DNA of 19,520 bases, taken from NCBI GenBank assembly GCA_964471665.1, contig CAYYHG010000045.1, positions 1 through 19,520 of the forward strand, given 5' to 3'. This document shows, piece by piece, positions 1 to 8,199 of the stretch. Source of the DNA: SW-9-67-25 sp964471665 (GTDB taxonomy: Archaea > Halobacteriota > Halobacteria > Halobacteriales > Haloarculaceae). Each line of letters opens with the position of its first letter. Position 1 is the first letter of the stretch. The translations under genes were made by a program, and so were the position numbers. The notes below the pieces were generated by a model. The model was given only the letters and a program-made list of their open reading frames with translations, made no database searches and was not told the DNA's origin.

Positions 1-151
1 CCGACTGAGCGTCGGATCGCTCGTCCTTCGCGGGAAGGGCGGGATTCTCTCGCTGAATCAAGACAGAACTACAACCGTCCCTATGAGAACCTGCCCCGAG
101 CGGATCGAGTTTGTCTCCTGGACTATCAGATTTGATTACCGGAGCGATGTC

Positions 152-158
152 TTTATCA
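152..158 (+). promoter_or_regulatory. Candidate TATA box for the cheB operon
   Basis: The stretch TTTATCA lies about 75 nt before the cheB GTG in an otherwise G+C-rich leader. A start point about 25 nt downstream would leave a leader of roughly 50 nt, and that leader carries a purine-rich Shine-Dalgarno-like GGTGG just before the GTG. No upstream gene is visible in bases 1-231, so the operon may start here, but transcription could also enter from a cheY or cheW gene left of the window. Confidence 0.35.
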
Positions 159-231
159 AAACTCTCGTCGCACACCTAACCAGAATGGAGTCGACGCCAT
201 CGTTCCGAGGCCGCCCCCGGCAGGTGGTGCC

Positions 232-1365
232 GTGACGACGCGTGCGGTCCCGCGGGCGGTGGTCGCTGACGACTCACACTTCATGCGGAGTGTCATCTCC
301 GACATCCTCGCTGACGGCGGTATCGAGATCGCCGGCGAGGCGCGCAACGGACGCGAGGCCGTCGAACTCGTCGCCGACCTCGACCCCGACGTCGTGACCA
401 TGGACGTCGAGATGCCCGAGATGGACGGCATCGAGGCCGTCGAGCGCATCATGTCCGAGCACCCGACGCCGGTCGTGATGCTTTCCGCTCACACCGACGA
501 GAACGCAGACGTCACCTTCGAGGCACTGGACAGGGGTGCCGTCGACTTCTTCACCAAACCCGGCGGCGAGGTATCGATGGAGATGTCGCGCCTGGAGGAC
601 CAACTGGTCGAGATGGTCTCCTCCGTCGCCGGGGCGGATGTCTCCGATCCCGCCGGGAGTCCGGGTCCGTCTGCCGGCGCCGGGACGACGACACCGGTCG
701 GACCGTCAGGGACAACAGCGGCCTCGTCCGCACCCTCGGAGACAGCAACGCCGGCGACCGCGACGACCCAGGAGTACGTCGCGAACCCGACGCTGGTGAT
801 CGGTTCCTCGACCGGCGGCCCGAAGATGGTCGAACGGATCCTGCGTGAGTTGCCGGCGGCCGCGGATTTTCGGGTGCTCGTCGTCCAGCACATGCCAGAC
901 GGATTCACGAACCGGTTCGCCGAGCGCCTGGACACCAGCAGCGACTACGACGTCCGCGAGGCGACGGATGGCGACCGGATCGGCGGCGGCGAGGCGCTGG
1001 TCGCGCCCGGCGATAGACACATGCTCGTCTCGAACTACCAGGCCGGGCGCCTGCGCGTGAAGTTGACTGACGATCCGCCGGTCAACAGCGTCCGCCCCTC
1101 CGTCGACACGACCATGTGTTCGGTCGCGGAGGTGATCACGGATCCGCTCGTCGGCGTCATCCTCACGGGCATGGGCGAGGACGGCGCCGCGGGCGTCGGG
1201 GCCCTCGAGAGCGCCGGCGGGCACACGATCGCCCAGGACGAGAAGACGTCGGCGGTGTTCGGGATGCCAAAGCGGGCCATCGAGACCGGCTCGATCGACG
1301 ACGTCCTGCCGATCGGCGAGATTCCGGCGAGGATCCGCGAGGCCGCGATTGCAGAGGTGATCTAA
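232..1365 (+). CDS. cheB: Chemotaxis response regulator protein-glutamate methylesterase CheB
   Basis: CheB demethylates (and can deamidate) glutamates on chemoreceptors when phosphorylated by CheA, which gives adaptation. The 377-aa protein has an N-terminal receiver domain (about 8-125) with the acidic pair D13/D14, phospho-acceptor D58 in TMDVEMP and the FTKP lysine. A Pro/Ala/Ser/Thr-rich linker (about 130-185) leads to the methylesterase domain. That domain shows a complete catalytic triad: S193 in GSSTGGP, H220 in VVQHMP and D317 in GMGEDG. I take GTG at 232 as the start because CAGGTGGTG precedes it and the receiver begins eight residues later. The stop is 2 nt before the cheA ATG, so the genes are translationally coupled or nearly so. 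A 50-aa overlapping ORF upstream (83-235) is not recognisable and was not kept. Confidence 0.96.
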   Translation: MTTRAVPRAVVADDSHFMRSVISDILADGGIEIAGEARNGREAVELVADLDPDVVTMDVEMPEMDGIEAVERIMSEHPTPVVMLSAHTDENADVTFEALDRGAVDFFTKPGGEVSMEMSRLEDQLVEMVSSVAGADVSDPAGSPGPSAGAGTTTPVGPSGTTAASSAPSETATPATATTQEYVANPTLVIGSSTGGPKMVERILRELPAAADFRVLVVQHMPDGFTNRFAERLDTSSDYDVREATDGDRIGGGEALVAPGDRHMLVSNYQAGRLRVKLTDDPPVNSVRPSVDTTMCSVAEVITDPLVGVILTGMGEDGAAGVGALESAGGHTIAQDEKTSAVFGMPKRAIETGSIDDVLPIGEIPARIREAAIAEVI

Positions 1366-1367
1366 CA

Positions 1368-3398
1368 ATGGACGATCAGTATCTCGACGCGTTCATCCGC
1401 GAGAGTGAAGAGGAGATAACCAAACTGAACAACTCGCTGCTCGCGCTGGAGTCAGACCCGGAAGACCGGGAGGCGATGGACCAGATCTTCCGGACGGCCC
1501 ACACGCTGAAGGGCAACTTCGGCGCGATGGGGTTCGAGGGCGCCTCGGACCTCGCACACGCCATGGAGGACCTGTTCGACGAGATGCGCGAGGGCGAGAT
1601 GGCGGTCACGCCGTCGGTGATGGACCTGATCTTCGCCGGCGTCGACCGGATCGAGGCACTCGTCGGCGAGATCGAGGAGGGCAGCGAGGCGCGCTCGGAT
1701 CCGAGCGACCTCGTCTCGGAACTCCGGACTGCCCTCGAGGAGAGTGCCGACAGCGCCGGGCGCGGCGCCGACGAGACTGTCGAGGCGTCCGGCGCGACCG
1801 ACGACGCCGACACCACGGCCACCGACAGCACCGCCGGTGTCGATTTCGACGGCGTCGACGTCGAGGCGGACGACATCGAGGACAGCCTCGTCCACGTCGA
1901 GGTGGCAGTCGGCGACTCGGAGATGCCAGGTGTCGACGCCATGCTCGCCATCGAGCACGTCGAGGAGCTGTTCGACGTCCTCGAGGCGTCCCCCGACCGG
2001 GCCGAGATCGAGGACGGCAACTTCGAGGGGACGTTCGGGCTGTTCGTCGAGGCCGACGATCTCGGGCGCGTCGACGCCGAACTCGACGCCATCGGGAAAG
2101 TCGAGACCGCGACTGTGACCGACGTGACCGGGGAACTGACCAGCGAATCAGCAGCCGACCCCGCGGCCGACACCGACGGCGACCACTCGGTCGACGAGAT
2201 CAAGTCCGTCAGGGTCGACGTCGATCAGCTCGACGACCTGCACGGGCTGGTCGAGCAACTCGTCACGAGCCGCATCAAACTCCGGCGGGCCGTCGAGGAG
2301 AGGGACCTCGACTCGGCAGGCGAGACGCTCGACGAACTCGACAAGATAACCGCGAACCTCCAGAACACGGTGATGGACATGCGGCTCATCCCGCTGAAGA
2401 AGGTCGTCGGGAAGTTCCCGCGGATGGTGCGGGATCTGGCCCGGGAGCTGGACAAGCAAGTCGAGTTCGAAATCGAGGGCGAAGACATCGAACTCGACCG
2501 GACGATCCTGACGGAGATCAGCGACCCGCTGATGCACGTCATCCGGAACGCCATCGACCACGGAATCGAACCGCCCGCGAAGCGCGAACAGGCCGACAAG
2601 TCCCCCACAGGACAGGTCACGCTGCGCGCGTCTCGAGAGCGCGACCACGTCATCATCGAGGTCGTTGACGACGGTGCCGGCCTCGACGCCGACGAGATCA
2701 GGCGCCAGGCCATCGACCAGGGGGTCCGCTCGGCCGAGGAACTGGAGACGACGCGCGACTCCGCGATCTACGACCTCGTGTTCCACCCGGGGTTCTCGAC
2801 GGCCGAGGAGGTGACCGGCGTCTCGGGACGCGGCGTCGGGATGGACGTCGTCCACGACACGGTCACGCAACTGGACGGCTCGGTCAGTGTCGACTCGACG
2901 CCCGGCGAGGGAACCGCGGTGTCGTTGCGCCTCCCGGTGACGATGGCTATCGTCAAGGTCCTGTTCGTGGAGGTCGGCGACGAGGAGTACGGCGTCCCGA
3001 TCAAGAACGTCGACGAGATCACACGTACAGACGAGGTGAAGCAGGTCAACGGCCAGGCGGTCATCAAACACAACGACGAGATCTACCCCGTGATCGACCT
3101 CGCGGAGACGTTCGACGTGCCGGGAGCGACCGCCAGTCCCGGTGGCGACAGAGCCGCTGCCACAGACGGGGCCGGCATGGAGATCGAGGAGATCGAGGGC
3201 GAAACCGAGGAGGGAATGCTCGTGCGCGTCCGCGAGTCCGAGCGCCAGGTGGCGCTGAAGTGTGACTCGGTCAACGCACAGGAGGAGGTCGTCGTCAAAC
3301 CGCTGGAGGGGATCCTCAGCGGCACACCCGGGCTCTCGGGGACGGCGGTCCTCGGCGACGGAAACATCGTGCACATCCTCGATGTGGTCACCCTATGA
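1368..3398 (+). CDS. cheA: Chemotaxis histidine kinase CheA
   Basis: CheA is the soluble kinase that passes phosphate from receptor-bound complexes to CheY and CheB. From ATG 1368 it is 676 aa. The Hpt (P1) domain has phospho-histidine H45 in FRTAHTLKG. An acidic linker leads to a P2-like response-regulator docking segment (about 170-250), then a dimerisation helix pair starting near 278 (IKSVRVDVDQLDDL). The ATPase domain shows the N box HVIRNAIDHG near 390, DDGAGLD, and the G2 box GRGVGMDVV near 487. A C-terminal CheW-like domain runs from about 525. The frame stays open upstream into cheB, but that extension is antisense-like low-complexity arginine-rich sequence, so ATG 1368 is the clear start. 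The stop overlaps the cheR ATG as ATGA. All key motifs are present, and the protein should be functional. Confidence 0.96.
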   Translation: MDDQYLDAFIRESEEEITKLNNSLLALESDPEDREAMDQIFRTAHTLKGNFGAMGFEGASDLAHAMEDLFDEMREGEMAVTPSVMDLIFAGVDRIEALVGEIEEGSEARSDPSDLVSELRTALEESADSAGRGADETVEASGATDDADTTATDSTAGVDFDGVDVEADDIEDSLVHVEVAVGDSEMPGVDAMLAIEHVEELFDVLEASPDRAEIEDGNFEGTFGLFVEADDLGRVDAELDAIGKVETATVTDVTGELTSESAADPAADTDGDHSVDEIKSVRVDVDQLDDLHGLVEQLVTSRIKLRRAVEERDLDSAGETLDELDKITANLQNTVMDMRLIPLKKVVGKFPRMVRDLARELDKQVEFEIEGEDIELDRTILTEISDPLMHVIRNAIDHGIEPPAKREQADKSPTGQVTLRASRERDHVIIEVVDDGAGLDADEIRRQAIDQGVRSAEELETTRDSAIYDLVFHPGFSTAEEVTGVSGRGVGMDVVHDTVTQLDGSVSVDSTPGEGTAVSLRLPVTMAIVKVLFVEVGDEEYGVPIKNVDEITRTDEVKQVNGQAVIKHNDEIYPVIDLAETFDVPGATASPGGDRAAATDGAGMEIEEIEGETEEGMLVRVRESERQVALKCDSVNAQEEVVVKPLEGILSGTPGLSGTAVLGDGNIVHILDVVTL

Positions 3399-4204
3399 AC
3401 CGGGCCCAGGAGCGGGCCTTCCACAGTCTGCTCGAGTACATCGAGTCCGAGATGGACTTCGAGACCGACTTCTACAACGACGCCTACCTCGACCGCCGGA
3501 TCACCGCCCGAATACGCCGGACAGACGTCGACGAGTACCGCGCGTACGAGCGCCTGCTCGACCGCGAAGACGGCGAACGCGAGGCGTTACTGGACTCGCT
3601 GTCGATCAACGTAACCGGGTTCTTTCGCAATCCCGAGGCCTGGGAGCGTCTCCGGGCGGTCCTGCGGGAACTGAGCGCCGAGAACCGCCGTCTGCGCGTC
3701 TGGTCGGCCCCCTGTGCCGACGGACGGGAACCGTACTCGGTGGCGATGCTCGCGATGGACGACCCCGACATCGAGGACCGCCGGATCGAGGTCATCGGAA
3801 CCGACATCAATCGGGATATCCTGAGAGAAGCGCGCCGCGGCGTCTACGAGACCTCCCAGACCACTGACATCGACGAGGAACTCGAACCCCTCGCGGAGTA
3901 CGACCGGTACATCACCCGGGACGGCGACCGGTTCGAGGTACGTCCGTCGGTCAAGCAGCTGGTCGAGTTCGAGCAACACGACCTCATCCGCGGCGACACG
4001 AAGCGGGACTTCGACCTCGTACTCTGCCGGAACTTCCTCATCTACATCGACACCGAGTACAAGACGCCGATCTTCCGGACGATCCGTGGGTCCCTCCGGG
4101 AGGAGGGGTACCTGATGATCGGCATGACCGAAACGCTCCCCGCGGAGTGTCGCGACGCGTTTGACCCCGTCTCCAAACAACACCGCGTCTATCGACGGTC
4201 GTAA
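3395..4204 (+). CDS. cheR: Chemotaxis protein methyltransferase CheR
   Basis: CheR transfers methyl groups from S-adenosylmethionine to receptor glutamates, opposing CheB. The 269-aa length is normal for the family. An N-terminal helical CheR domain (about 1-75, ending with NVTGFFRNPEAW) precedes the SAM-binding Rossmann domain. There the motif I region is WSAPCADGREPYS, a variant of the usual WSAGCSTGEEPYS. An acidic motif (VIGTDINRDIL), the family signature LVLCRNFLIYI, and the late MIGMTETLP loop follow. The start ATG overlaps the cheA stop, and the stop TAA overlaps the ATG of the next gene, so cheB-cheA-cheR-HEAT is one polycistron. No pentapeptide-binding beta-subdomain anomaly is obvious. 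Confidence 0.96.
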   Translation: MNRAQERAFHSLLEYIESEMDFETDFYNDAYLDRRITARIRRTDVDEYRAYERLLDREDGEREALLDSLSINVTGFFRNPEAWERLRAVLRELSAENRRLRVWSAPCADGREPYSVAMLAMDDPDIEDRRIEVIGTDINRDILREARRGVYETSQTTDIDEELEPLAEYDRYITRDGDRFEVRPSVKQLVEFEQHDLIRGDTKRDFDLVLCRNFLIYIDTEYKTPIFRTIRGSLREEGYLMIGMTETLPAECRDAFDPVSKQHRVYRRS

Positions 4205-5436
4205 TGTCCCTGTACGAATACGAGCGCGAGGGGAACGCCCAGGAACTCATCGGGGCGCTCCGGCGGGCCGACACCCCCGGGGTACGCAAGCGGGCTGCAC
4301 AGGTGCTCGGCCGCCTGGAGAACCACGCCGACCGCGACGACATCATCGACGGGCTCGTGAAAGCCGCCGACGAGGAGGACGGGGAGGTGGCCGTGGCGGC
4401 CATCGACGCCCTCCACCAGCAGGGAAGCGACGCCCTGGAGCAGTTGCTCGTGCAGATGGCCGGCGTGGAGATGGACGCCGACGCGGCAGACTGGGTGAAA
4501 GCCAAGGCCTTCGTCGGGGCCCTTGAGGCCGAGATCCCGGAACTGCGGATGGCCGCCGCGAGCGCGCTGGGCGAACTGGACGAGTCCGACGCCGTCCCGC
4601 AACTCGTGGACCGGTTCGACGATCCCGACCCGCGGGTGCGTGCTCGCGCAGCGCGCGCCTGTAGAGAGATCACCGATCCACGGGCGACCCCCCACCTGGA
4701 GACGCTGCTCTCGGACCCGAGCGGGGAGGTCCGCCGGGAGGCAGCGGACGCGCTGGGCCGGATCGGAAACCGCCGGGCACTCCAGGCGCTGCTCGGCCTC
4801 TACGACGACGAGGACGAGCGGGTCCGCCGGATCGCTGTCGGTGGCTTCGGCCAGTTCGACAACGGCCGCCCAGTCGACCACCTCGTCGACGCGCTGGGCG
4901 ACCCGTCCTCCGCCGTCCGCCGGATGTCTGTCTACTCGCTGGTTCAGTTGCTCTCGAACGTCCCCACCGAGCAGAGCCACCAGATACGGGAGACCGTCGT
5001 CGACCGTCTCTCGGAGACTGACGACGAGACGGTGGTGGGGCCGCTGGTGACGATTCTCAGCGAGAGTTCCCAGGCCCCCCAGCGACGGAACACGGCGTGG
5101 CTACTCGGGCGCGTCATGGACGACCCGACGAACCGCGAGGCAGTCGACGTTCTCGTCGAGACACTGGAGACGGGGGGACAGATGACCCGGCAGTTCGCCG
5201 CGACCAGTCTCGCCGAGGTCGGCGGCAACCACGTCGAGCGCGAACTCCTGGCTCTCGCGGAAGACGAGGGTACCGGCAGCGACGTCCGCGGGCAGGCCGT
5301 GTTCACTCTCGGCAAGGTCGGTGACGACGAGACCGCCCGCCGCCTCCAGGACCTGCTCGACGGCACCGACGACGAACAGGTCAGACAGAGAGCCTTCTCT
5401 GCGCTCTCGAAACTCGGCGGACACACTGGAACCTGA
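4204..5436 (+). CDS. HEAT-repeat (PBS-lyase type) protein of the chemotaxis operon
   Basis: A 410-aa protein made almost wholly of short HEAT/PBS-type helical repeats, with recurrent patterns such as VRKRAAQVLGRL, VRRIAVGGFGQF, VRRMSVYSL and VRGQAVFTLGKVGD. No catalytic motif, signal peptide or membrane segment is seen, so it should be a cytoplasmic scaffold. It overlaps the cheR stop (TAATG) and must be co-translated with the che genes. A HEAT-repeat protein sits in the che cluster of Halobacterium salinarum next to the archaeal adaptor CheF, and by analogy this one probably acts on the path from CheY-P to the archaellum motor. That role is inferred. Alternative: a generic phycobilisome-lyase-like repeat protein with another partner. 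Confidence 0.9.
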   Translation: MSLYEYEREGNAQELIGALRRADTPGVRKRAAQVLGRLENHADRDDIIDGLVKAADEEDGEVAVAAIDALHQQGSDALEQLLVQMAGVEMDADAADWVKAKAFVGALEAEIPELRMAAASALGELDESDAVPQLVDRFDDPDPRVRARAARACREITDPRATPHLETLLSDPSGEVRREAADALGRIGNRRALQALLGLYDDEDERVRRIAVGGFGQFDNGRPVDHLVDALGDPSSAVRRMSVYSLVQLLSNVPTEQSHQIRETVVDRLSETDDETVVGPLVTILSESSQAPQRRNTAWLLGRVMDDPTNREAVDVLVETLETGGQMTRQFAATSLAEVGGNHVERELLALAEDEGTGSDVRGQAVFTLGKVGDDETARRLQDLLDGTDDEQVRQRAFSALSKLGGHTGT

Positions 5437-5469
5437 CGGGTGTGCGCAACGAGACGGTCAGCGGGAGTC

Positions 5470-5551
5470 ATAGTGATTGCTGTAAGCCATTACCGGATCG
5501 ACCGCAGGACGCAACGCGGTCGAAACTGTAATTCGTTACAGCAATCACTAT
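5470..5551. repeat. Palindromic element family A, copy 1 (complete)
   Basis: An 82-bp near-palindrome. The outer arms ATAGTGATTGCTGTAA (5470-5485) and TTACAGCAATCACTAT (5536-5551) are perfect 16-bp inverted repeats. An inner stem CGACCGC/GCGGTCG surrounds a 10-nt loop. A second copy at 16237-16317 is over 90% identical by eye, and a half copy ends at 17980. It codes for nothing convincing. It lies 33 bp after the che operon stop and could act as a terminator hairpin or be a small non-autonomous mobile element. Confidence 0.85.
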
Positions 5552-5602
5552 CAGACACTGCTGGCCCCGATGACGAACCCGACTGGCAAACTCTGCGTGA
5601 CC

Positions 5603-5613
5603 GAAATATTCAT
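5603..5613 (+). promoter_or_regulatory. Candidate TATA box upstream of the CHAT gene or a mini-ORF
   Basis: AAATATTCATA is the best archaeal TATA-like sequence between the che operon and the CHAT gene. It sits about 25 nt before ATG 5629 (a 32-codon ORF) and about 300 nt before the preferred CHAT start. If it drives the CHAT gene, the transcript has a leader of about 285 nt. No clear BRE can be assigned. Confidence 0.3.
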
Positions 5614-5913
5614 ATCAGTTCAGGAAGGATGGTAGGCCGAATGGAGTGGAAAACGTCGGTGGGTATTTTACGGATTCCGGGAATCGACAGGATTTGCCTC
5701 AACCTGAGGGAGCGTCGCCGAAACTGACTCGAACTGATAGAGAACCACTCCGATGAACTCCCACCCGACTGGCCCCGAGCGGAACAGACGGAGACAGCTG
5801 CCGGGTGTCCCACCCCGCCGGATCGATCTGGCTCGCGTTCACCGTTTCGACCCGGCCCGCGTCTGTTCGGGACCCGCATGGGGACAGGCGCGGCAGAACA
5901 GACCCGCTTCATC

Positions 5914-7998
5914 ATGAACGGCGACGGTGTACTCACGTTCGAAACGCTCGCCGATCCGCCCGGAATCGAGCTCATCGACCGGGTCGAACGTCTCCGGTAC
6001 CGGCTGCACACGTCCGGGAGTGTCTCTCCCACCCCGGTCAGTACCGACGAGTTGCTGTTCCCGGTCGACAGTGCAGTCAGCGTCCGGACGCAGGACATCG
6101 CTATTCCGGCAGGGAAAACAGTCTGCGTGCGGGACGCCAACGGCGAGATGATAACCGAGGTCGGCCACCTCGAAGAGACGACCCTCGACGAGGGGCGGTA
6201 CATCCTCGAACCGAACACCCAGATCAGGACGTATCTCGAAGTCGTCGGTCCGGTCGAGGTCGCGGTCGACCTCGTCGAAACCCGGCTCTCGTTTCCGAGC
6301 CCGCAGGCCGTGTCGGTCGGCGCAGTGTCGTGGCACGACCGTCCTGCAGCCACGGTCACCACGACCGGCGATCCCGTCGACATGATGGCGGCACTCGGCA
6401 CGTTTGGCTCGGCGCTCAAGACCACGTCCCCGGAACGGTCGTTCCCGTCGAACCGGGGCCATCCACCGGCCGTCGAACTCGGCGATCGAGTGGACGTCCC
6501 CGAGTCGATCCAGTCACCGGAGACGGGCGTGCGCCTCGAACTCCCCCCGACCTACGAGGCGGTGTACGCGAGCGCTCCGCTGGCGTACTATCTCGGCGCC
6601 GACGTCGTTCCGGGCGGGACACCACGTCTCGTCACCGACACCGGTTTCGAACACAGGCTCGACTTCACGACTGATCTGGAGCGTGGCGTCGAGCGGACGC
6701 TCAAACAGGTGTTTCTCCTCGACTGTATCACCAGAACAGAGGGCGTCTACAACATCGAACTACGCCAGCGCAACGACCTCGAGAAACACCTCGACATGGA
6801 CTGGGCGCGGCTGTACGAGCGCCCGATGGCGGAACAACTGGAGACGTACCTCGAGATTCCGTACGCTGCCCTCGCCGACAGCATCCCCCAGTGGCGACTC
6901 ACTGTCCACGTCGATCCGACCCGGGACACCGTCGAACACCTCCCGTTCGTGGTCGATGACCTCGCAATCATTCGTTCGGACGAGGCGTCCACCGCGACGC
7001 CTGCAACCACCGCCGATACGACGGCGGGGCTCTCGCGGGACGGCGTTCTGACACGGTCCGTTGCCGGATCCGTAGACGCCGACGAGAAGTCGTACGTCAG
7101 CCCACAGGACGATTCGTCGCTGGAACAGGCGTGGATCGGCGAGGACATCCCCGTTGGGGCAAGCAAGCTCACTACAGACGCCTTCCGGAACCGCTTCGAT
7201 CGGGACGCAACCACCGACGACATCGCCATCACGATCGTGTTGAACGACCGCCGGATGATCGACGAGAGCGACGTCGTCAACCGGGCCTACGGCGACCGCG
7301 ACAACCTTCCGTTCGACGTGCGGATCGACGAGGATCTGGCAGTCGAAGAGCTCCGCGAGCGACTCCAGCAGGAGAGCAGCTTCCTCCACTACATCGGCCA
7401 CATCGAGGCGGACGGGTTCCGGTGCTCGGACGGGAAACTCGACGCGTCGACGCTCGGGGAGACGGGCGTCGATTCGTTCCTCCTGAACGCGTGCAATTCC
7501 TACGACCAGGGGCTGGAGTTGATCGAAGCCGGGGCCATCGGCGGGATCGTGACCCTCTCGGAGGTCATCAACCACGGAGCCGTGCGGATCGGCGAGTCGA
7601 TCGCGAAACTGCTCAACGCGGGATTCCCGTTGCGCGCGGCACTGACAATCGCGCGCGACGAAAGCGTCCTCGGGGGCCAGTACATCGTCGTCGGCGACGG
7701 GGGGGTGACTGTCACGCAGGCGGCCAGCAGAACACCCAATCTCCTCGAAGTCGCCCCGACTGACGGGGGATACGCCGTCGACATCACGACCTACGCGACC
7801 GACGACGCCGGACTCGGCACGATATACAAGCCCCACATCGACGGAAACGACGAGTACTTCCTGACTTCCGGCACTATCGCAAGCTTCCAGCTGTCCGCTG
7901 ACGAACTGGGGACGTTCTTCGGACTCGAAAACGTGCCAGTCCGGAGCGGGAACGACCTGTACTGGAGTTCCGACGTCGGTCCCGGCGATCTGGAGTGA
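5914..7998 (+). CDS. CHAT-domain (caspase-like) protein, haloarchaeal type
   Basis: From ATG 5914 the protein is 694 aa with no signal peptide or membrane helix, so it should be cytoplasmic. Residues 1 to about 350 form a beta-rich region I cannot assign to a named domain. An Ala/Thr-rich linker follows (about 350-400). The C-terminal part (about 436-600) has the CHAT/clan CD peptidase pattern: a hydrophobic strand ending LHYIGHI, with catalytic His H496, then DSFLLNACNSY with catalytic Cys C527, and a following strand GIVTLSEV. CHAT proteins are Cys proteases that often act in cell-suicide or defence circuits; the substrate here is unknown. ATG 5878 or GTG 5806 are in-frame alternatives, and I prefer 5914 because the text before it looks non-conserved. 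The gene converges on a 42-aa membrane-peptide gene 72 bp downstream. Confidence 0.85.
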   Translation: MNGDGVLTFETLADPPGIELIDRVERLRYRLHTSGSVSPTPVSTDELLFPVDSAVSVRTQDIAIPAGKTVCVRDANGEMITEVGHLEETTLDEGRYILEPNTQIRTYLEVVGPVEVAVDLVETRLSFPSPQAVSVGAVSWHDRPAATVTTTGDPVDMMAALGTFGSALKTTSPERSFPSNRGHPPAVELGDRVDVPESIQSPETGVRLELPPTYEAVYASAPLAYYLGADVVPGGTPRLVTDTGFEHRLDFTTDLERGVERTLKQVFLLDCITRTEGVYNIELRQRNDLEKHLDMDWARLYERPMAEQLETYLEIPYAALADSIPQWRLTVHVDPTRDTVEHLPFVVDDLAIIRSDEASTATPATTADTTAGLSRDGVLTRSVAGSVDADEKSYVSPQDDSSLEQAWIGEDIPVGASKLTTDAFRNRFDRDATTDDIAITIVLNDRRMIDESDVVNRAYGDRDNLPFDVRIDEDLAVEELRERLQQESSFLHYIGHIEADGFRCSDGKLDASTLGETGVDSFLLNACNSYDQGLELIEAGAIGGIVTLSEVINHGAVRIGESIAKLLNAGFPLRAALTIARDESVLGGQYIVVGDGGVTVTQAASRTPNLLEVAPTDGGYAVDITTYATDDAGLGTIYKPHIDGNDEYFLTSGTIASFQLSADELGTFFGLENVPVRSGNDLYWSSDVGPGDLE

Positions 7999-8070
7999 CC
8001 CGACAGTCTGACTCCTTCACCGGGCACTACTGGTCGACGATAGCTCTCAAAAATACTCAGTCTCGGTGGT

Positions 8071-8199
8071 TCAGCTGATCGACGAGCCGTTACCTGCCGC
8101 GACAGCCCCTGCCTGCGGCAGCAGGAGTGAAACTGTGAACAGTACGCCCATCATCCGCGGGTGCTCGCGGAGGAATTCCGCGACGGTGGTATCTGACAT
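8071..8199 (-). CDS. Small single-helix hydrophobic peptide (42 aa), DUF7503-like
   Basis: ATG at 8199 opens a 42-codon frame ending with TGA at 8071. The peptide starts MSDTTVAEFLREHPRMMG, continues with a hydrophobic segment of about 15 residues (VLFTVSLLLPQAG) and ends in a short small-residue tail. I recognise the pattern as a common haloarchaeal micro-protein family (EHPRMMGxLFT...QAG), which I believe is catalogued as DUF7503; the number is from memory. It is probably a membrane peptide or a signal-peptide-like molecule. A TATA-like stretch at 8228-8237 sits about 33 nt upstream, giving an almost leaderless mRNA. It is convergent with the CHAT gene. Its function is unknown; a toxin-like or pore-forming role, or a protease substrate role, is inference. 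Confidence 0.8.
   Translation of the reverse strand: MSDTTVAEFLREHPRMMGVLFTVSLLLPQAGAVAAGNGSSIS

Larger units (their letters stand above)
5437..5913. other. Intergenic stretch between the che operon and the CHAT gene
   Basis: These 477 bases hold one palindromic element (5470-5551) and then about 360 bases without a convincing gene. The reading frame of the CHAT gene is open back to 5728 but has no convincing start there. A TATA-like AAATATTCATA at 5603-5613 lies about 25 nt before an ATG (5629) that opens a 32-codon ORF ending at 5727. This could be a leaderless mini-ORF or simply the long leader of the CHAT mRNA. A second T-rich patch (TATTTTA) lies near 5665. Confidence 0.5.

Noticed and set aside
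83..235. A 50-aa plus-strand frame overlapping the cheB start
   Set aside because: It has no recognisable pattern, lacks a Shine-Dalgarno site, and its end is explained by the cheB leader.
1116..1367. Upstream extension of the CheA frame inside cheB
   Set aside because: The residues are Arg/Gly/Asp-rich shadow of cheB, and the Hpt domain begins right after ATG 1368.
5470..5551. Attachment site of an integrated element
   Set aside because: No integrase or tRNA gene is nearby, and the copies are hairpins rather than direct repeats bounding an island.
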